A stretch of DNA of 64,000 bases from the NCBI RefSeq assembly GCF_011045025.1, contig NZ_JAAKZX010000027.1, forward strand, positions 1 through 64,000. Direction: 5' to 3'. The DNA is from Streptomyces ureilyticus. Lineage in GTDB: Bacteria; Actinomycetota; Actinomycetes; Streptomycetales; Streptomycetaceae. Of this stretch, positions 17,780 through 30,935 are shown one piece after another. Position 1 is the first letter of the stretch. Every line of letters begins with the position of its first letter. Below the pieces are notes generated by a model that had not been told where the DNA came from, did no database searches, and saw only the letters and a program-made list of their open reading frames with translations. A program made the position numbers and the translations under genes.

Positions 17780-17857
17780 GTACCACTCTCATCCGCTCTG
17801 CCTCACCTGGGCAGAGCGTGTGAGTACCTCCCAAATGCGCTCTGCCTCACCTGGCCG
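17770..17857. repeat. 44-bp imperfect tandem duplication at fahA 3' end
   Basis: Two copies with exact period 44. GAGCGTGTGAGTACC recurs at 17770 and 17814, and CGCTCTGCCTCACCTGG at 17794 and 17838. The first copy includes the fahA stop codon. The middle bases of the unit have diverged. Confidence 0.85.
17794..17818 (+). terminator. Terminator hairpin after fahA
   Basis: CGCTCTGCC and GGCAGAGCG pair perfectly (9 bp) around a 7-base loop, between convergent fahA and recQ. Confidence 0.6.
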
Positions 17858-17874
17858 TCCGTCCCACCCGGCCG

Positions 17875-19938
<2,064 letters not shown>

Positions 19939-20066
19939 TGCTCTGTCCCCCGTCGCACGTCGTGCCTCGACTACTGCGTCCACGATAGGGGCCACCACTG
20001 ACAGCCTCGGAGTTATCCACAGGCTGCCTTCGATGGATCTCGACGACTCTCGCCATATACGTACAA

Positions 20067-20097
20067 GGCCCCGGCGCCCGTGAAGGGAGCCGGGGCC
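20067..20097 (-). terminator. Terminator of the nuo operon
   Basis: GGCCCCGGC and GCCGGGGCC form a perfect 9-bp stem, 20 bases past the nuoN stop on the minus strand, followed by CCTTGT. It fits the end of the nuoA-N transcript. Confidence 0.65.
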
Positions 20098-20116
20098 CAA
20101 CGCACTGGTGCACACG

Positions 20117-21766
20117 TCAGCGCACGAAGACCCCTGCCTGCCCGGCCAGGTCCAGGAAGTACTGCGGCGCCACACCGAGTACCAGCGTGACCACCACGCC
20201 GAACGCGATCGCCGTCATCGTCAGCGGTGACGGCACGGCCACCGTCGGTCCCTCCGGCTTCGGCTCGCTGAAGAACATGAGCACGATCACTCGGATGTAG
20301 AAGAACGCCGCGATGGCCGACGAGATCACACCGACCACGACGATCGCACCCGCGCCGCCCTCCGCCGCCGCCTTGAACACGGCGAACTTCCCGGCGAAGC
20401 CGGAGGTGAGCGGAATGCCCGCGAAGGCCAGCAGGAAGACCGCGAACACCGCCGCCACCAGTGGCGAACGCCGTCCGAGCCCCGCCCACTTGGACAGATG
20501 TGTGGCCTCGCCGCCGGCGTCCCGCACCAGGGTCACGACCGCGAACGCGCCGATCGTGACGAAGGAGTACGCCCCCAGGTAGAAGAGCACGGACGAGATG
20601 CCGTCCGCCGAGGTGGCGATGACACCGGCGAGGATGAAGCCGGCGTGGGCGATCGACGAGTACGCCAGGAGCCGCTTGATGTCGGTCTGGGTGATCGCGA
20701 CGATCGCGCCGCCCAGCATGGTGACGATCGCGACGGCCCACATCACCGGCCGCCAGTCCCAGCTCAGGCCCGGCAGTACCACGTACAGCAGACGCAGCAG
20801 CGCCCCGAAGGCGGCCACCTTGGTAGCGGCGGCCATGAAGCCGGTCACCGGTGTCGGCGCGCCCTGGTACACGTCCGGGGTCCACATGTGGAACGGCACC
20901 GCGCCCACCTTGAACAGCAGGCCCATGACGAGCATCGCGGCGCCGATGAGCAGCAGCGCGTCGTTGCCCATGGTCCCGGCGAGCGCCGGGGTCACGTTCT
21001 CGATCGAGCCGTCGACGACCTGCGCGATCGTCGCGTACGACACCGAGCCCGCGTAGCCGTACAGCAGGGCGATACCGAAGAGCGTGAACGCGGAGGCGAA
21101 GGCGCCGAGCAGGAAGTACTTGACCGCGGCCTCCTGCGACATGATCCGCTTACGGCGGGCCACGGCGCACAGCAGGTAGAGCGGCAGTGAGAAGACTTCC
21201 AGGGCGATGAACAGCGTCAACAGGTCATTGGCGGCCGGGAACAGGAGCATTCCGCCGATGGCGAAGAGGAGCAGCGGGAACACCTCGGTCGTGGTGAACC
21301 CGGCCTTCACCGCGGCCTTTTCGCTGTCGCTGCCGGGCACGGACGCGGCCTGCGCGGCGAACGAGTCGACCTGGTTGCCGTGCGCCACGGGGTCGAGCCG
21401 CCGTTCCGCGAAGGTGAACACGCCGAGCAGACCGGCCAGCAGGATCGTTCCCTGCAGAAAGAGCGCCGGCCCGTCGACGGCGATGGCGCCCATCGCCACG
21501 ATGCCGGCCTTCGTGGTGCCGTATCCCCTGGTCGCGAGCGCGATGACCGCGGCGAAGGCGGCGGCGAGCGAGACGACGGACAGGAACACCTGGGCGTAGT
21601 AACGGGACTTGCGCGGCACGAACGCCTCGAGGAGCACGCCGATGATCGCCGCGCCGATGACGATCAGGGTGGGCGACAACTGCCCGTATTCGATCTTGGG
21701 CGCGTCGATCTTCTCGATCGGATCGGCCGCCATTGTCCACAGGCTGTGGACGGCTGTTGCGCTCAC
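20117..21766 (-). CDS. nuoN: NADH-quinone oxidoreductase subunit N
   Basis: Last gene of the nuo operon; one of three antiporter-like proton-pumping subunits of complex I. 549 residues, about 14 transmembrane helices. Conserved charged segments include [16 protein letters not shown] with the helix-5 Glu, [20 protein letters not shown] with the helix-7 Lys and the broken helix, and ALLRLLYVV. Starts in ATGA overlap with the nuoM stop. A DnaA-box-like palindrome falls in codons near the start (HSLWTM). Confidence 0.97.
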   Translation of the reverse strand: MSATAVHSLWTMAADPIEKIDAPKIEYGQLSPTLIVIGAAIIGVLLEAFVPRKSRYYAQVFLSVVSLAAAFAAVIALATRGYGTTKAGIVAMGAIAVDGPALFLQGTILLAGLLGVFTFAERRLDPVAHGNQVDSFAAQAASVPGSDSEKAAVKAGFTTTEVFPLLLFAIGGMLLFPAANDLLTLFIALEVFSLPLYLLCAVARRKRIMSQEAAVKYFLLGAFASAFTLFGIALLYGYAGSVSYATIAQVVDGSIENVTPALAGTMGNDALLLIGAAMLVMGLLFKVGAVPFHMWTPDVYQGAPTPVTGFMAAATKVAAFGALLRLLYVVLPGLSWDWRPVMWAVAIVTMLGGAIVAITQTDIKRLLAYSSIAHAGFILAGVIATSADGISSVLFYLGAYSFVTIGAFAVVTLVRDAGGEATHLSKWAGLGRRSPLVAAVFAVFLLAFAGIPLTSGFAGKFAVFKAAAEGGAGAIVVVGVISSAIAAFFYIRVIVLMFFSEPKPEGPTVAVPSPLTMTAIAFGVVVTLVLGVAPQYFLDLAGQAGVFVR

Positions 21767-23334
21767 TTGGCCGCCTCCACCTCAGGCTTGGGGTCCTGCT
21801 TCTGAACGTCGGACATGGTGTGCTCGACCGCCGGGTTGACGATGTCGGTGAGCGGCTTCGGGAAGACGCCCAGGAAGATCAACAGGGCGATCAGCGGGGT
21901 GACGACCACCAGTTCCCGCACCCTCAGATCGGGCATGGCCGATACCTCGGGCTTCACCGGGCCCGTCATCGTCCTCTGGTAGAGGACCAGGGTGTAGAGC
22001 GCGGCAAGGACGATGCCGAAGGTGGCGATGATCCCGATCACCGGGTAGCGCGTGAACGTGCCGACCAGGACCAGGAATTCACTCACGAAGGGCGCGAGGC
22101 CGGGCAGCGAGAGGGTCGCGAGGCTGCCGATCAGGAAGGTGCCGGCGAGTACCGGGGCGACTTTCTGCACTCCTCCGTAGTCGGCGATCAGCCGCGAGCC
22201 GCGCCGCGAGATCAGGAAGCCGGCCACCAGCATCAGGGCGGCGGTCGAGATCCCGTGGTTGACCATGTAGAGCGTCGCGCCCGACTGGCCCTGGCTGGTC
22301 ATCGCGAAGATGCCCATGATGATGAACCCGAAGTGCGAGATCGACGCGTACGCCACCAGCCGCTTGATGTCACGCTGACCGACCGCGAGCAACGCCCCGT
22401 AGACGATGCTGATCAGGGCGAGTACGAGGATGACCGGCGTCGCCCACTTCGATGCCTCCGGGAAGAGCTGGAGGCAGAAGCGCAGCATCGCGAAGGTGCC
22501 GACCTTGTCGACGACCGCCGTGATCAGTACGGCGACCGGGGCGGTGGCCTCCCCCATGGCGTTCGGCAGCCAGGTGTGCAGCGGCCACAGGGGTGCCTTC
22601 ACGGCGAACGCGAAGAAGAAGCCCAGGAAGAGCCAGCGTTCGGTGTTGGTCGCCATGTCCAGCGTGCCGTTGGCCCGGGCTTCGGCGATCTCCTGGAGCG
22701 AGAAGTTTCCGGCCACTACGTAGAGACCGATCACGGCGGCCAGCATGATCAGGCCGCCGACCAGGTTGTAGAGGAGGAACTTCACGGCGGCGTACGAGCG
22801 TTGGGCCGCCGCCTTCTCGTCCGTGCCCGCGTGGGCGCGGTCTCCGAAGCCGCCGATGAGGAAGTACATCGGGATGAGCATGGCTTCGAAGAAGATGTAG
22901 AAGAGGAAGACGTCGGTGGCCTCGAAGGAGAGGATCACCATCGCCTCGACGGCGAGGATCAGGGCGAAGAAGCCCTGTGTCGGACGCCAGCGGCTGCTGC
23001 GGGTCTCCAGCGGGTCGGCGTCATGCCAGCCCGCGAGGATCACGAAGGGGATCAGCAGCGCGGTCAGCGCGATCAGCGCCACCCCGATGCCGTCCACACC
23101 CAGCTCGTAGCGCACCCCGAAGTCCGCGATCCAGGCGTGGGATTCGGTGAGTTGGTAGCGGTCGCCGCCGGGCTCGAAGCGGACCAGGACCACCACGGCG
23201 AGTACCAGGGTGGCGAGCGAGACCAGCAGCGCCAGCCATTTGGCGGCGGTGCGGCGCGCGGCCGGCACGGCGGCCGTGGCGATCGCCCCGAGGGCCGGGA
23301 GCGCCGCCGTCGCTGTCAGCAGTGGAAAGGACAT
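21763..23334 (-). CDS. nuoM: NADH-quinone oxidoreductase subunit M
   Basis: 523-residue antiporter-like proton-pumping subunit. FYIFFEAMLIPMYFLIGG holds the conserved helix-5 Glu, VKAPLWPLHTWLPNAMGEA the helix-7 Lys and following loop, and AYASISHFGFIIMGIF the helix-8 region. Overlaps nuoN by 4 bases and starts 5 bases after the nuoL stop. Confidence 0.97.
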   Translation of the reverse strand: MSFPLLTATAALPALGAIATAAVPAARRTAAKWLALLVSLATLVLAVVVLVRFEPGGDRYQLTESHAWIADFGVRYELGVDGIGVALIALTALLIPFVILAGWHDADPLETRSSRWRPTQGFFALILAVEAMVILSFEATDVFLFYIFFEAMLIPMYFLIGGFGDRAHAGTDEKAAAQRSYAAVKFLLYNLVGGLIMLAAVIGLYVVAGNFSLQEIAEARANGTLDMATNTERWLFLGFFFAFAVKAPLWPLHTWLPNAMGEATAPVAVLITAVVDKVGTFAMLRFCLQLFPEASKWATPVILVLALISIVYGALLAVGQRDIKRLVAYASISHFGFIIMGIFAMTSQGQSGATLYMVNHGISTAALMLVAGFLISRRGSRLIADYGGVQKVAPVLAGTFLIGSLATLSLPGLAPFVSEFLVLVGTFTRYPVIGIIATFGIVLAALYTLVLYQRTMTGPVKPEVSAMPDLRVRELVVVTPLIALLIFLGVFPKPLTDIVNPAVEHTMSDVQKQDPKPEVEAAK

Positions 23335-23339
23335 CGGTA

Positions 23340-25286
23340 TCAGACCGCCCTCATCAGCAGGGTCGCGGCGATGAGGACCGCCGCACCGCCGAACATCGAG
23401 ACCGCGTACGAGCGTGCGAAGCCGTTCTGCAGCCTGCGCAGCCGTCCGGAGAGGCCGCCCATCGAGGCCGCCGTGCCGTTGACGACCCCGTCGACCAGGG
23501 TGTGGTCGACGTACACCAGAGAGCGTGTGAGGTGCTCTCCGCCGCGTACGAGGACGACGTGGTTGAAGTCGTCCTGGAGGAGGTCACGCCGGGCGGCCCT
23601 GGTGAGCAGGGAGCCGCGCGGGGCGGCGACGGGCACAGGACGGCGCCCGTACTGGGCGTAGGCGACGCCGACGCCGATGACCATCACGGCCACCGTGGAG
23701 AGGGTGACTGTGAGGGCGCTGACCGGCGGGTGCCCGTGCGCATGGTCGGTGACGGGCTCCAGCCAGTGGATGAACCGGTCGCCGATACCGAAGAACGCTC
23801 CCGCGAACACCGACCCGAAGGCCAGCACGATCATGGGGATCGTCATGGAACTGGGCGACTCGTGCGGATGCGGTTCAGCGTGCTCGCCATGTGTCTCGGC
23901 AGCCGGCTCCACGCTCGGCTCGGCCGGGGACGGCGTCGGAGCGTGCCGCCAGCGCTCCTCTCCGAAGAACGTCATCAGCATCACGCGCGTCATGTAGTAG
24001 GCGGTGATGGCCGCGCCGAGGAGGGCCACGCCGCCGAGGATCCAGCCCTCGGTGCCGCCCTTGGCGAAGGCAGCCTCGATGATCTTGTCCTTGGAGAAGA
24101 AGCCGGACAGACCGGGGAAACCGATGATGGCGAGGTAGCCGAGACCGAAGGTGACGAAGGTGACCGGCATGTACTTCCTGAGGCCGCCGTACTTCCTCAT
24201 GTCGACCTCGTCGTTCATGCCGTGCATGACCGAACCGGCGCCGAGGAAGAGCCCGGCCTTGAAGAAGCCGTGCGTCACCAGGTGCATGATCGCGAAGACG
24301 TAGCCGATGGGGCCGAGGCCCGCGGCGAGGATCATGTAGCCGATCTGCGACATGGTCGAGCCGGCCAGCGCCTTCTTGATGTCGTCCTTCGCACAACCGA
24401 CGATCGCACCGAACAGGAGCGTGACGGCGCCGACGACGGTGACGGCCAGCTGGGCGTCCGGCGCTCCGTTGAAGATCGCGCCGGAGCGGACGATCAGGTA
24501 CACGCCCGCGGTCACCATCGTCGCGGCGTGGATGAGGGCCGAGACCGGGGTCGGGCCCTCCATCGCGTCCCCGAGCCAGGACTGCAACGGCACCTGGGCG
24601 GACTTGCCGCAGGCGGCGAGCAACAGCATCAGGCCGATGGCGGTGAGCTTACCCTCGCTCGTCTCGCCCGTCGCCTCCAGTACGGGCCCGAAGGCGAAGG
24701 TGCCGAACCAGGCGAACATCAGCATGATCGCGATGGAAAGGCCCATGTCGCCGACGCGGTTGACCAGGAAGGCCTTCTTCGCGGCCGTGGCAGCGCTGGG
24801 CTTGTGCTGCCAGAAGCCGATCAGCAGGTACGAGGCGAGGCCGACGCCCTCCCAGCCGACATACAGCAGCAGGTAGTTGTCGGCGAGGACGAGCAGCAGC
24901 ATCGCCGCGAGGAACAGGTTCAGATAGCCGAAGAAGCGGCGGCGCCGCTCGTCGTGCTCCATGTACCCGATCGAGTACACGTGGATCAGCGAGCCGACGC
25001 CGCTGATCAGCAGGACGAACGTCATCGACAGCTGGTCGAGCTGGAAGGCGACGTCCGCCTGGAAGCCCTCTACGGGGACCCAGCTGAACAGGTGCTGGGT
25101 CATCTCCCGTTCTTCCGCGCCCTTCCCGAGCATGTCGGCGAAGAGGATCGCGCCGATCACGAAAGAGGCGGCCGCGAGGACGGTGCCGATCCAGTGGCCG
25201 ACGGCATCGAGCCGACGGCCACCGCACAGCAGTACGGCCGCTCCGAGCAGAGGCGCCGCTACCAGCAGCGCAATCAGGTTCTCCAC
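23340..25286 (-). CDS. nuoL: NADH-quinone oxidoreductase subunit L
   Basis: 648-residue largest antiporter-like subunit, carrying the long lateral helix at its C terminus. Landmarks: [69 protein letters not shown] and [14 protein letters not shown] His/Glu-rich cytoplasm-or-periplasm loop ([12 protein letters not shown]) is present around 460-480. 14 bases separate it from nuoK. Confidence 0.97.
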   Translation of the reverse strand: MENLIALLVAAPLLGAAVLLCGGRRLDAVGHWIGTVLAAASFVIGAILFADMLGKGAEEREMTQHLFSWVPVEGFQADVAFQLDQLSMTFVLLISGVGSLIHVYSIGYMEHDERRRRFFGYLNLFLAAMLLLVLADNYLLLYVGWEGVGLASYLLIGFWQHKPSAATAAKKAFLVNRVGDMGLSIAIMLMFAWFGTFAFGPVLEATGETSEGKLTAIGLMLLLAACGKSAQVPLQSWLGDAMEGPTPVSALIHAATMVTAGVYLIVRSGAIFNGAPDAQLAVTVVGAVTLLFGAIVGCAKDDIKKALAGSTMSQIGYMILAAGLGPIGYVFAIMHLVTHGFFKAGLFLGAGSVMHGMNDEVDMRKYGGLRKYMPVTFVTFGLGYLAIIGFPGLSGFFSKDKIIEAAFAKGGTEGWILGGVALLGAAITAYYMTRVMLMTFFGEERWRHAPTPSPAEPSVEPAAETHGEHAEPHPHESPSSMTIPMIVLAFGSVFAGAFFGIGDRFIHWLEPVTDHAHGHPPVSALTVTLSTVAVMVIGVGVAYAQYGRRPVPVAAPRGSLLTRAARRDLLQDDFNHVVLVRGGEHLTRSLVYVDHTLVDGVVNGTAASMGGLSGRLRRLQNGFARSYAVSMFGGAAVLIAATLLMRAV

Positions 25287-25300
25287 GATTCAGCGACCCC

Positions 25301-25600
25301 TTAGAGCTTCATCAGGCTGGCGTCGTCGACCGAGGCCGAGTGGCGGGAACGGAACAGGGACACGATGATCGCGAGCCCGACCACGACCTCCGCGGCGGCG
25401 ACGACCATCGTGAAGAAGGCGATGATCTGGCCGTCGAGATTGCCGTGCATCCGCGAGAAGGCCACGAGCGCGAGGTTGCAGGCGTTGAGCATGAGCTCGA
25501 CGCACATGAACACCACGATCGCGTTCCGCCTGATCAGGACGCCGGTGGCACCGATCGTGAACAACAGGGCGGCGAGGTAGAGGTAGTTGACGGGATTCAC
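25301..25600 (-). CDS. nuoK: NADH-quinone oxidoreductase subunit K
   Basis: 99-residue, three-helix membrane subunit. [19 protein letters not shown] carries the essential Glu in helix 2 and [19 protein letters not shown] the second Glu in helix 3. Normal length for NuoK. Start overlaps the nuoJ stop by 4 bases. Confidence 0.97.
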   Translation of the reverse strand: MNPVNYLYLAALLFTIGATGVLIRRNAIVVFMCVELMLNACNLALVAFSRMHGNLDGQIIAFFTMVVAAAEVVVGLAIIVSLFRSRHSASVDDASLMKL

Positions 25601-26406
25601 TTCGTGGCCTCCTCTTCCCGGCCGAGCCGTTCCTCCGCGCGCTGCTCCAGAGCCTTGAGGTCATTGATCGCCTCGTCCGACACATCGCGGATCTGGCCGC
25701 GCTCCCGCAGCGTCTTGATGACGGTGAGTTCGGACGCGGTGCCGTCCGGGAGGAGGCCCGCGATGTCCACCGCGTTGTGCCGGGCGTAAACGCCGGGGGC
25801 AGGCAGCGGCGGGAGCTGCTTGCCTTCCCGTACGCGCTCCTCGGCCAGCTCGCGCTGGGTCTTGGCCCGCTCGGTGCGCTCGCGGTGCGTGAGCACCATG
25901 GCGCCGACGGCGGCCGTGATGAGCAGGGCGCCGGTGAGCTCGAAGGCGAAGACGTACTTCGTGAAGATGAGGGCGGCGAGACCCTCCACGTTGCCACCGG
26001 CGTTGGCCTGGCCCAGGCCGTTGAACTCGTTCAGCGAGGCGTTGCCGATTCCCGCGCAGAGCAGGATGCCGAAGCCGAGGCCGCACAGGAGGGCCAGCCA
26101 GCGCTGCCCCTTGATGGTTTCCTTCAGGGAGTCGGCGGCGGTGACGCCGACGAGCATGACCACGAAGAGGAACAGCATCATGATCGCGCCGGTGTAGACG
26201 ACGACCTGCACGATGCCCAGGAAGTACGCGCCGTTGGCGAGATAGAACACTGCCAGGATGATCATGGTTCCGGCGAGGCAGAGCGCGCTGTGCACGGCCT
26301 TCTTCATGAAGACGGTGCACAGGGCGCCGATCACGGCGATGGTGCCGAGGACCCAGAACTGGAAGGCCTCTCCGGCGGAGGTGGTGTAGGCGGCGAGATC
26401 CGTCAT
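25597..26406 (-). CDS. nuoJ: NADH-quinone oxidoreductase subunit J
   Basis: 269 residues with five helices in the first 165 and a long charged C-terminal tail (E/R/K-rich, residues about 185-269) beyond the E. coli length, as common in actinobacteria. [24 protein letters not shown] and [19 protein letters not shown] are signature segments; the latter forms the pi-bulge helix. The ATG at 26406 overlaps the nuoI stop (ATGA), which fixes the start; upstream in-frame sequence belongs to nuoI in another frame. Confidence 0.95.
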   Translation of the reverse strand: MTDLAAYTTSAGEAFQFWVLGTIAVIGALCTVFMKKAVHSALCLAGTMIILAVFYLANGAYFLGIVQVVVYTGAIMMLFLFVVMLVGVTAADSLKETIKGQRWLALLCGLGFGILLCAGIGNASLNEFNGLGQANAGGNVEGLAALIFTKYVFAFELTGALLITAAVGAMVLTHRERTERAKTQRELAEERVREGKQLPPLPAPGVYARHNAVDIAGLLPDGTASELTVIKTLRERGQIRDVSDEAINDLKALEQRAEERLGREEEATK

Positions 26407-27044
26407 CGACCGATCACCTTCCCCGAAGCCGGCTCGTCCTCGCCGAAGGTCGAGGCGGCCTCCTGCGGCACCTCTCCCTTGGAGAGGGCCACCTGACGCT
26501 CCGTACCCGGCGCCGCCTCCGTGACCAGACCCCGGTAGTAGTCCTGCTCGTCCGTCCCGGGGAAGATCGAGTGCGGGCTGTCGACCATGCCCTCTTCGAG
26601 GCCGGCGAGCAGCTGTTCCTTGGTGTAGATGAGGTTGGCGCGGCTGCTGTCGGCCAGCTCGAACTCGTTCGTCATCGTCAACGCGCGCGTGGGGCACGCT
26701 TCGATGCACAGTCCGCACAGGATGCAGCGGGCGTAGTTGATCTGGTAGACGCGGCCGTACCGCTCGCCCGGGGAGTAGCGCTCCTCCTCGGTGTTGTCCG
26801 CGCCCTCCACATAGATGGCATCCGCCGGGCAGGCCCAGGCGCACAGCTCGCAGCCGATGCACTTCTCCAGGCCGTCCGGATGGCGGTTGAGCTGGTGCCG
26901 GCCGTGGAATCGCGGGGCGGTGGTCTTCTGTTGCTCCGGATACTGCTCGGTCAGCCGCTTCTTGAACATGGCCTTGAAGGTCACGCCGAAGCCTGCGACG
27001 GGGTTCTGGAAACCGGGTTTGGTCTCCTTCTGCTCATCAGCCAT
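26403..27044 (-). CDS. nuoI: NADH-quinone oxidoreductase subunit I
   Basis: 213-residue peripheral-arm ferredoxin-like subunit holding clusters N6a and N6b. Two 4Fe-4S motifs are intact: [16 protein letters not shown] and [35 protein letters not shown] lies between them. The ATG at 27044 follows AAAGGAGG, far stronger than an upstream alternative 23 codons earlier. Overlaps nuoH by 8 bases. Confidence 0.96.
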   Translation of the reverse strand: MADEQKETKPGFQNPVAGFGVTFKAMFKKRLTEQYPEQQKTTAPRFHGRHQLNRHPDGLEKCIGCELCAWACPADAIYVEGADNTEEERYSPGERYGRVYQINYARCILCGLCIEACPTRALTMTNEFELADSSRANLIYTKEQLLAGLEEGMVDSPHSIFPGTDEQDYYRGLVTEAAPGTERQVALSKGEVPQEAASTFGEDEPASGKVIGR

Positions 27045-28434
27045 CGGACGCCTCCTTTCCGTCACGAGGTCCATCGGTTCCGTCACTGGCAGTATCGACC
27101 CCACCACTGACAATCAACTCCCGCTCCCGGCGCGGGCTTCGCCTCGGCACCGGTGGCAGCGTCTGTCCCGGCAGCGGTGGTACGGGGAATCCGCCCGCCA
27201 TCGGGTCGAAGGCGGCGGCCTCGGCAGGCGCCTCCTCCGCCTCCTTGGCGGACTTCCGGTCGCGGAACATGTCCACGACGAACGAGAGCAGCAACAGGAA
27301 GAGGACCGCTCCGCCGACGTAGAGGGCGATGTCGGCGAAGCCGTAGTTCTCGTTGCGCAGCGTCCGTACGGTCGCCACGAGCATCAGCCACACCACGGAG
27401 ACCGGGATGAGGACCTTCCAGCCGAGCTTCATCAGCTGGTCGTAACGGACGCGGGGCAGCGTGCCGCGCAGCCAGATGAAGAAGAACAGCAGCAGCTGCA
27501 CCTTCGCCACGAACCAGAGCATCGGCCACCAGCCGTGGTTGGCGCCCTCCCAGAAGGTGCTGACCGGCCACGGAGCCCGCCAGCCACCCAGGAAGAGCGT
27601 CACCGAGACCGCAGAGACCGTCACCATGTTCACGTACTCGGCGAGCATGAACATCGCGAACTTGATGGACGAGTACTCGGTGTTGAAGCCGCCGACCAGG
27701 TCGCCCTCGGACTCCGGCATGTCGAACGGCGCGCGGTTGGTCTCCCCGACCATCGTCACGATGTAGATCAGGAACGACACCGGCAGCAGGATGATGTACC
27801 AGCGGTCCTGCTGCTGGGCGACGATCTCCGACGTCGACATGGAGCCGGAGTACAGGAACACCGAAGCGAAGGCGGCGCCCATGGCGATCTCGTACGAGAT
27901 CATCTGCGCGCAGGAGCGCAGACCGCCCAGCAGCGGATAGGTGGATCCAGAACTCCAACCCGCCAGCACGATCCCGTAGATGCCCACCGAGGCGACCGCG
28001 AGGATGTAGAGCATCGCGATCGGCAGGTCGGTGAGCTGCATCGTGGTGCGGTGGCCGAAGATCGAGATCTCGTTGCCGGCCGGCCCGAAGGGGATGACCG
28101 CGATCGCCATGAAGGCCGGGATGGCCGCGACGATCGGCGCGAGGACGTAGACCACCTTGTCCGCGCGCTTGACGATGACGTCTTCCTTGAGCATCAACTT
28201 CATGCCGTCGGCGAGCGACTGGAGCATGCCCCAGGGACCGTGCCGGTTGGGACCGATGCGCAGCTGCATCCAGGCGACGACCTTGCGCTCCCACACGATC
28301 GAGAAGAGCACGGTCAACATCAGGAAGGCGAAGCAGAAGACCGCCTTGATGACGACCAGCCACCAGGGGTCACGGCCGAACATGGAGAGGTCTTCAGCCG
28401 CGAGGTACGACGTCGCGATGAGGTCCGGAGTCAT
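27037..28434 (-). CDS. nuoH: NADH-quinone oxidoreductase subunit H
   Basis: 465-residue membrane subunit forming the quinone entry channel with NuoB/Nuo[33 protein letters not shown] and [27 protein letters not shown] are the classic loops. The C-terminal 85 residues after the last helix are a polar, Pro/Glu-rich extension longer than in E. coli. The start overlaps the nuoG stop by 4 bases. Confidence 0.97.
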   Translation of the reverse strand: MTPDLIATSYLAAEDLSMFGRDPWWLVVIKAVFCFAFLMLTVLFSIVWERKVVAWMQLRIGPNRHGPWGMLQSLADGMKLMLKEDVIVKRADKVVYVLAPIVAAIPAFMAIAVIPFGPAGNEISIFGHRTTMQLTDLPIAMLYILAVASVGIYGIVLAGWSSGSTYPLLGGLRSCAQMISYEIAMGAAFASVFLYSGSMSTSEIVAQQQDRWYIILLPVSFLIYIVTMVGETNRAPFDMPESEGDLVGGFNTEYSSIKFAMFMLAEYVNMVTVSAVSVTLFLGGWRAPWPVSTFWEGANHGWWPMLWFVAKVQLLLFFFIWLRGTLPRVRYDQLMKLGWKVLIPVSVVWLMLVATVRTLRNENYGFADIALYVGGAVLFLLLLSFVVDMFRDRKSAKEAEEAPAEAAAFDPMAGGFPVPPLPGQTLPPVPRRSPRRERELIVSGGVDTASDGTDGPRDGKEASDG

Positions 28435-30935
28435 GCCTTCACCTCCTTGGGGGCCTCGGGGGCGAGCGTCGCCGGGCCGATGCGGACGAGGTCACCGGGG
28501 AGCGCGCCCGTGTCGGAGACGACGCCCCCTCCGGCGGAGTTCAGCGGGAGCCACACCACGCGGTCGGGCATCTCCGTGATCTGCAGCGGGAATTCGACCA
28601 CTCCGGAGGGGCCGGTCACGGCCAGCGCGTCGCCATCCTTGACGCCGGCCTCGGCTGCCGTGGCGGCCGACACGCGCGCGCGTGCGGCATGCCGGGTGCC
28701 GGCGAGCGCCTCGTCGCCCTCCTGGAGGCGGCCCTGGTCAAGCAGCAGCCGGTGTCCGGCAAGGACTGCCTCCCCGGCGGCGGGGCGCGGCAGTTGGGCT
28801 CCTGTCTCCAGGGGCGCGGTGGCCCGCGCCCCGTCCCAGGCGCCGAGCCGGTCGAGCTCCACGCGCGCGGTGCGCAGATCGGGGAGCCCCAGGTGTACGT
28901 CCATAGCGTCCGCGAGCATCTGCAGGACGCGGGCGTCGGTGGGCGCCAGCCGGCGGGTCATCTGGTCGGGCTTGAGCGCCGCCTCGAAGGACCGGGCCCG
29001 GCCCTCCCAGTTGAGGAAGGTGCCCGCCTTCTCCGCGACGGCGGCGACGGGGAGTACGACATCCGCGTGCTCGGTGACCTCACTGGGGCGCAGTTCGAGC
29101 GACACCAGGAAGCCCACTTCGGACAGTGCCGCACGCGCGCGTGCCGGATCGGGCAGGTCCGCGACCTCGACGCCGGCCACGACGAGCGCGGCCAGCTCAC
29201 CGGTGGCGGCGGCCTCGACGATCTGGCCGGTGTCACGTCCATCCCGGAGCGGCAGTTCGGAGACTCCCCAAGCGGCGGCGACCTCGACCCGCGCGCGCGA
29301 GTCGGTGGCCGGGCGCCCGCCCGGCAGCAGCGAGGGCAGCGCACCCGCCTCGATGGCGCCGCGCTCCCCGGCCCGGCGCGGGATCCACACCAGTTCGGCA
29401 CCGGTCGCGGAGGCGGCCCGTACGGCGGCGGTGAGCCCGCCCGCCACGGCGGCCAGCCGCTCCCCTACGACGATCACGGCGCCCTCGGCGCGCAGGGCTT
29501 CGGAGGCCGTCGCCCCGTCGCCTTCCAGGCCGACACCGGAGGCGAGCGCGTCCAGCCACTCGGTCTCGGTGCCGGGCGCGGCGGGCAGCAGCGTGCCGCC
29601 TGCCTTCTCCAGTCCGCGGGTCGCGTGCGTGGCGAGCGCGAACGTCTTCTGGCCGTGCTTGCGCCAGGCCTTGCGCAGCCGCAGGAAGACGCCGGGCACC
29701 TCCTCCTCGGCCTCGATGCCGACGAGGAGGACGGCGGGCGCCTTCTCCAGGGAGGTGTACGTAACGCCCGTACCGTCGAGGTCCCGGCCGTGTCCGGCGA
29801 CCCGGGCAGCCAGGAAGGCGGCCTCCTCGCCGCTGTGCACGCGCGCGCGGAAGTCGATGTCGTTCGTGTCGAGCGCCACGCGCGCGAACTTGCTGTACGC
29901 GTAGGCGTCTTCGACGGTGAGTCGGCCGCCGGTCAGGACACCGGTCCTGGTGCGGGCCGCCAAGAGCCCCTCAGCCGCCGCCGAAAGGGCCTCGGGCCAC
30001 GAGGCGGGCTCCAGCTCACCGGATTCGCCGCGCACCAGAGGCGTCGTCAGACGGTCCCGCTGCTGCGCGTACCGGAAGCCGAACCGCCCCTTGTCGCACA
30101 TCCACTCCTCGTTGACCTCGGGGTCGGCAGCCGCGAGCCGCCGCATGACCTTGCCGCGCCGGTGGTCGGTACGGGTCGCGCAGCCTCCGGAGCAGTGTTC
30201 GCACACCGAAGGCGACGAGACGAGGTCGAAGGGTCGCGAGCGGAAGCGGTACGCCGCCGACGTCAGCGCGCCCACCGGGCAGATCTGGATGGTGTTCCCG
30301 GAGAAGTACGACTCGAAAGGATCGCCCTCTCCGGTGCCGACCTGCTGGAGTGCACCCCGCTCGAGCAGCTCGATCATCGGGTCGCCCGCGACCTGGTTGC
30401 TGAACCGGGTGCACCGGGCGCACAGCACGCACCGCTCCCGGTCGAGCAGCACCTGGGGGGAGATCGGGACGGGCTTCTCGAACGTCCGCTTCTTGCCCTC
30501 GAAGCGGGACTCGGCATTGCCGTGCGACATGGCCTGGTTCTGCAGGGGGCACTCGCCGCCCTTGTCGCAGACCGGGCAGTCCAGCGGATGGTTGATGAGC
30601 AGCAGCTCCATCACACCCTTCTGGGCCTTCTCGGCGACAGGAGAGGTGAGATGGGACTTGACGACCATCCCGTCCGTGCAGGTGATCGTGCAGGACGCCA
30701 TGGGCTTGCGCTGGCCCTCGACCTCGACGATGCACTGGCGGCAGGCACCTGCCGGGTCGAGGAGCGGGTGGTCGCAGAAGCGGGGGATCTCGATGCCGAG
30801 CTGTTCGGCGGCGCGGATGACCAGGGTGCCCTTGGGCACGCTGATCTCGATGCCGTCGATGGTCAGCGAAACGAGTTCTTCCGGCGGAACCGCCGCCTCC
30901 CCGCCCCCGGAGGGAGCGCTGGTGGTCACAGTCAT
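28431..30935 (-). CDS. nuoG: NADH-quinone oxidoreductase subunit G
   Basis: 834-residue Fe-S subunit of the NADH arm. 2Fe-2S ligands are in [21 protein letters not shown]; the His-Cys3 cluster in [18 protein letters not shown]; a 4Fe-4S cluster in [16 protein letters not shown]; and the N7-type cluster in [15 protein letters not shown]. The following domain resembles molybdopterin oxidoreductases but is degenerate. The GTG/ATG region at 30935 overlaps the nuoF stop by 4 bases. Residues 1-18 are a short variable lead. Confidence 0.96.
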   Translation of the reverse strand: MTVTTSAPSGGGEAAVPPEELVSLTIDGIEISVPKGTLVIRAAEQLGIEIPRFCDHPLLDPAGACRQCIVEVEGQRKPMASCTITCTDGMVVKSHLTSPVAEKAQKGVMELLLINHPLDCPVCDKGGECPLQNQAMSHGNAESRFEGKKRTFEKPVPISPQVLLDRERCVLCARCTRFSNQVAGDPMIELLERGALQQVGTGEGDPFESYFSGNTIQICPVGALTSAAYRFRSRPFDLVSSPSVCEHCSGGCATRTDHRRGKVMRRLAAADPEVNEEWMCDKGRFGFRYAQQRDRLTTPLVRGESGELEPASWPEALSAAAEGLLAARTRTGVLTGGRLTVEDAYAYSKFARVALDTNDIDFRARVHSGEEAAFLAARVAGHGRDLDGTGVTYTSLEKAPAVLLVGIEAEEEVPGVFLRLRKAWRKHGQKTFALATHATRGLEKAGGTLLPAAPGTETEWLDALASGVGLEGDGATASEALRAEGAVIVVGERLAAVAGGLTAAVRAASATGAELVWIPRRAGERGAIEAGALPSLLPGGRPATDSRARVEVAAAWGVSELPLRDGRDTGQIVEAAATGELAALVVAGVEVADLPDPARARAALSEVGFLVSLELRPSEVTEHADVVLPVAAVAEKAGTFLNWEGRARSFEAALKPDQMTRRLAPTDARVLQMLADAMDVHLGLPDLRTARVELDRLGAWDGARATAPLETGAQLPRPAAGEAVLAGHRLLLDQGRLQEGDEALAGTRHAARARVSAATAAEAGVKDGDALAVTGPSGVVEFPLQITEMPDRVVWLPLNSAGGGVVSDTGALPGDLVRIGPATLAPEAPKEVKA

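Noticed and set aside
21733..21753. Replication origin suggested by DnaA-like boxes
   Set aside because: Only two or three boxes, inside coding sequence; no dnaA, dnaN or box cluster.
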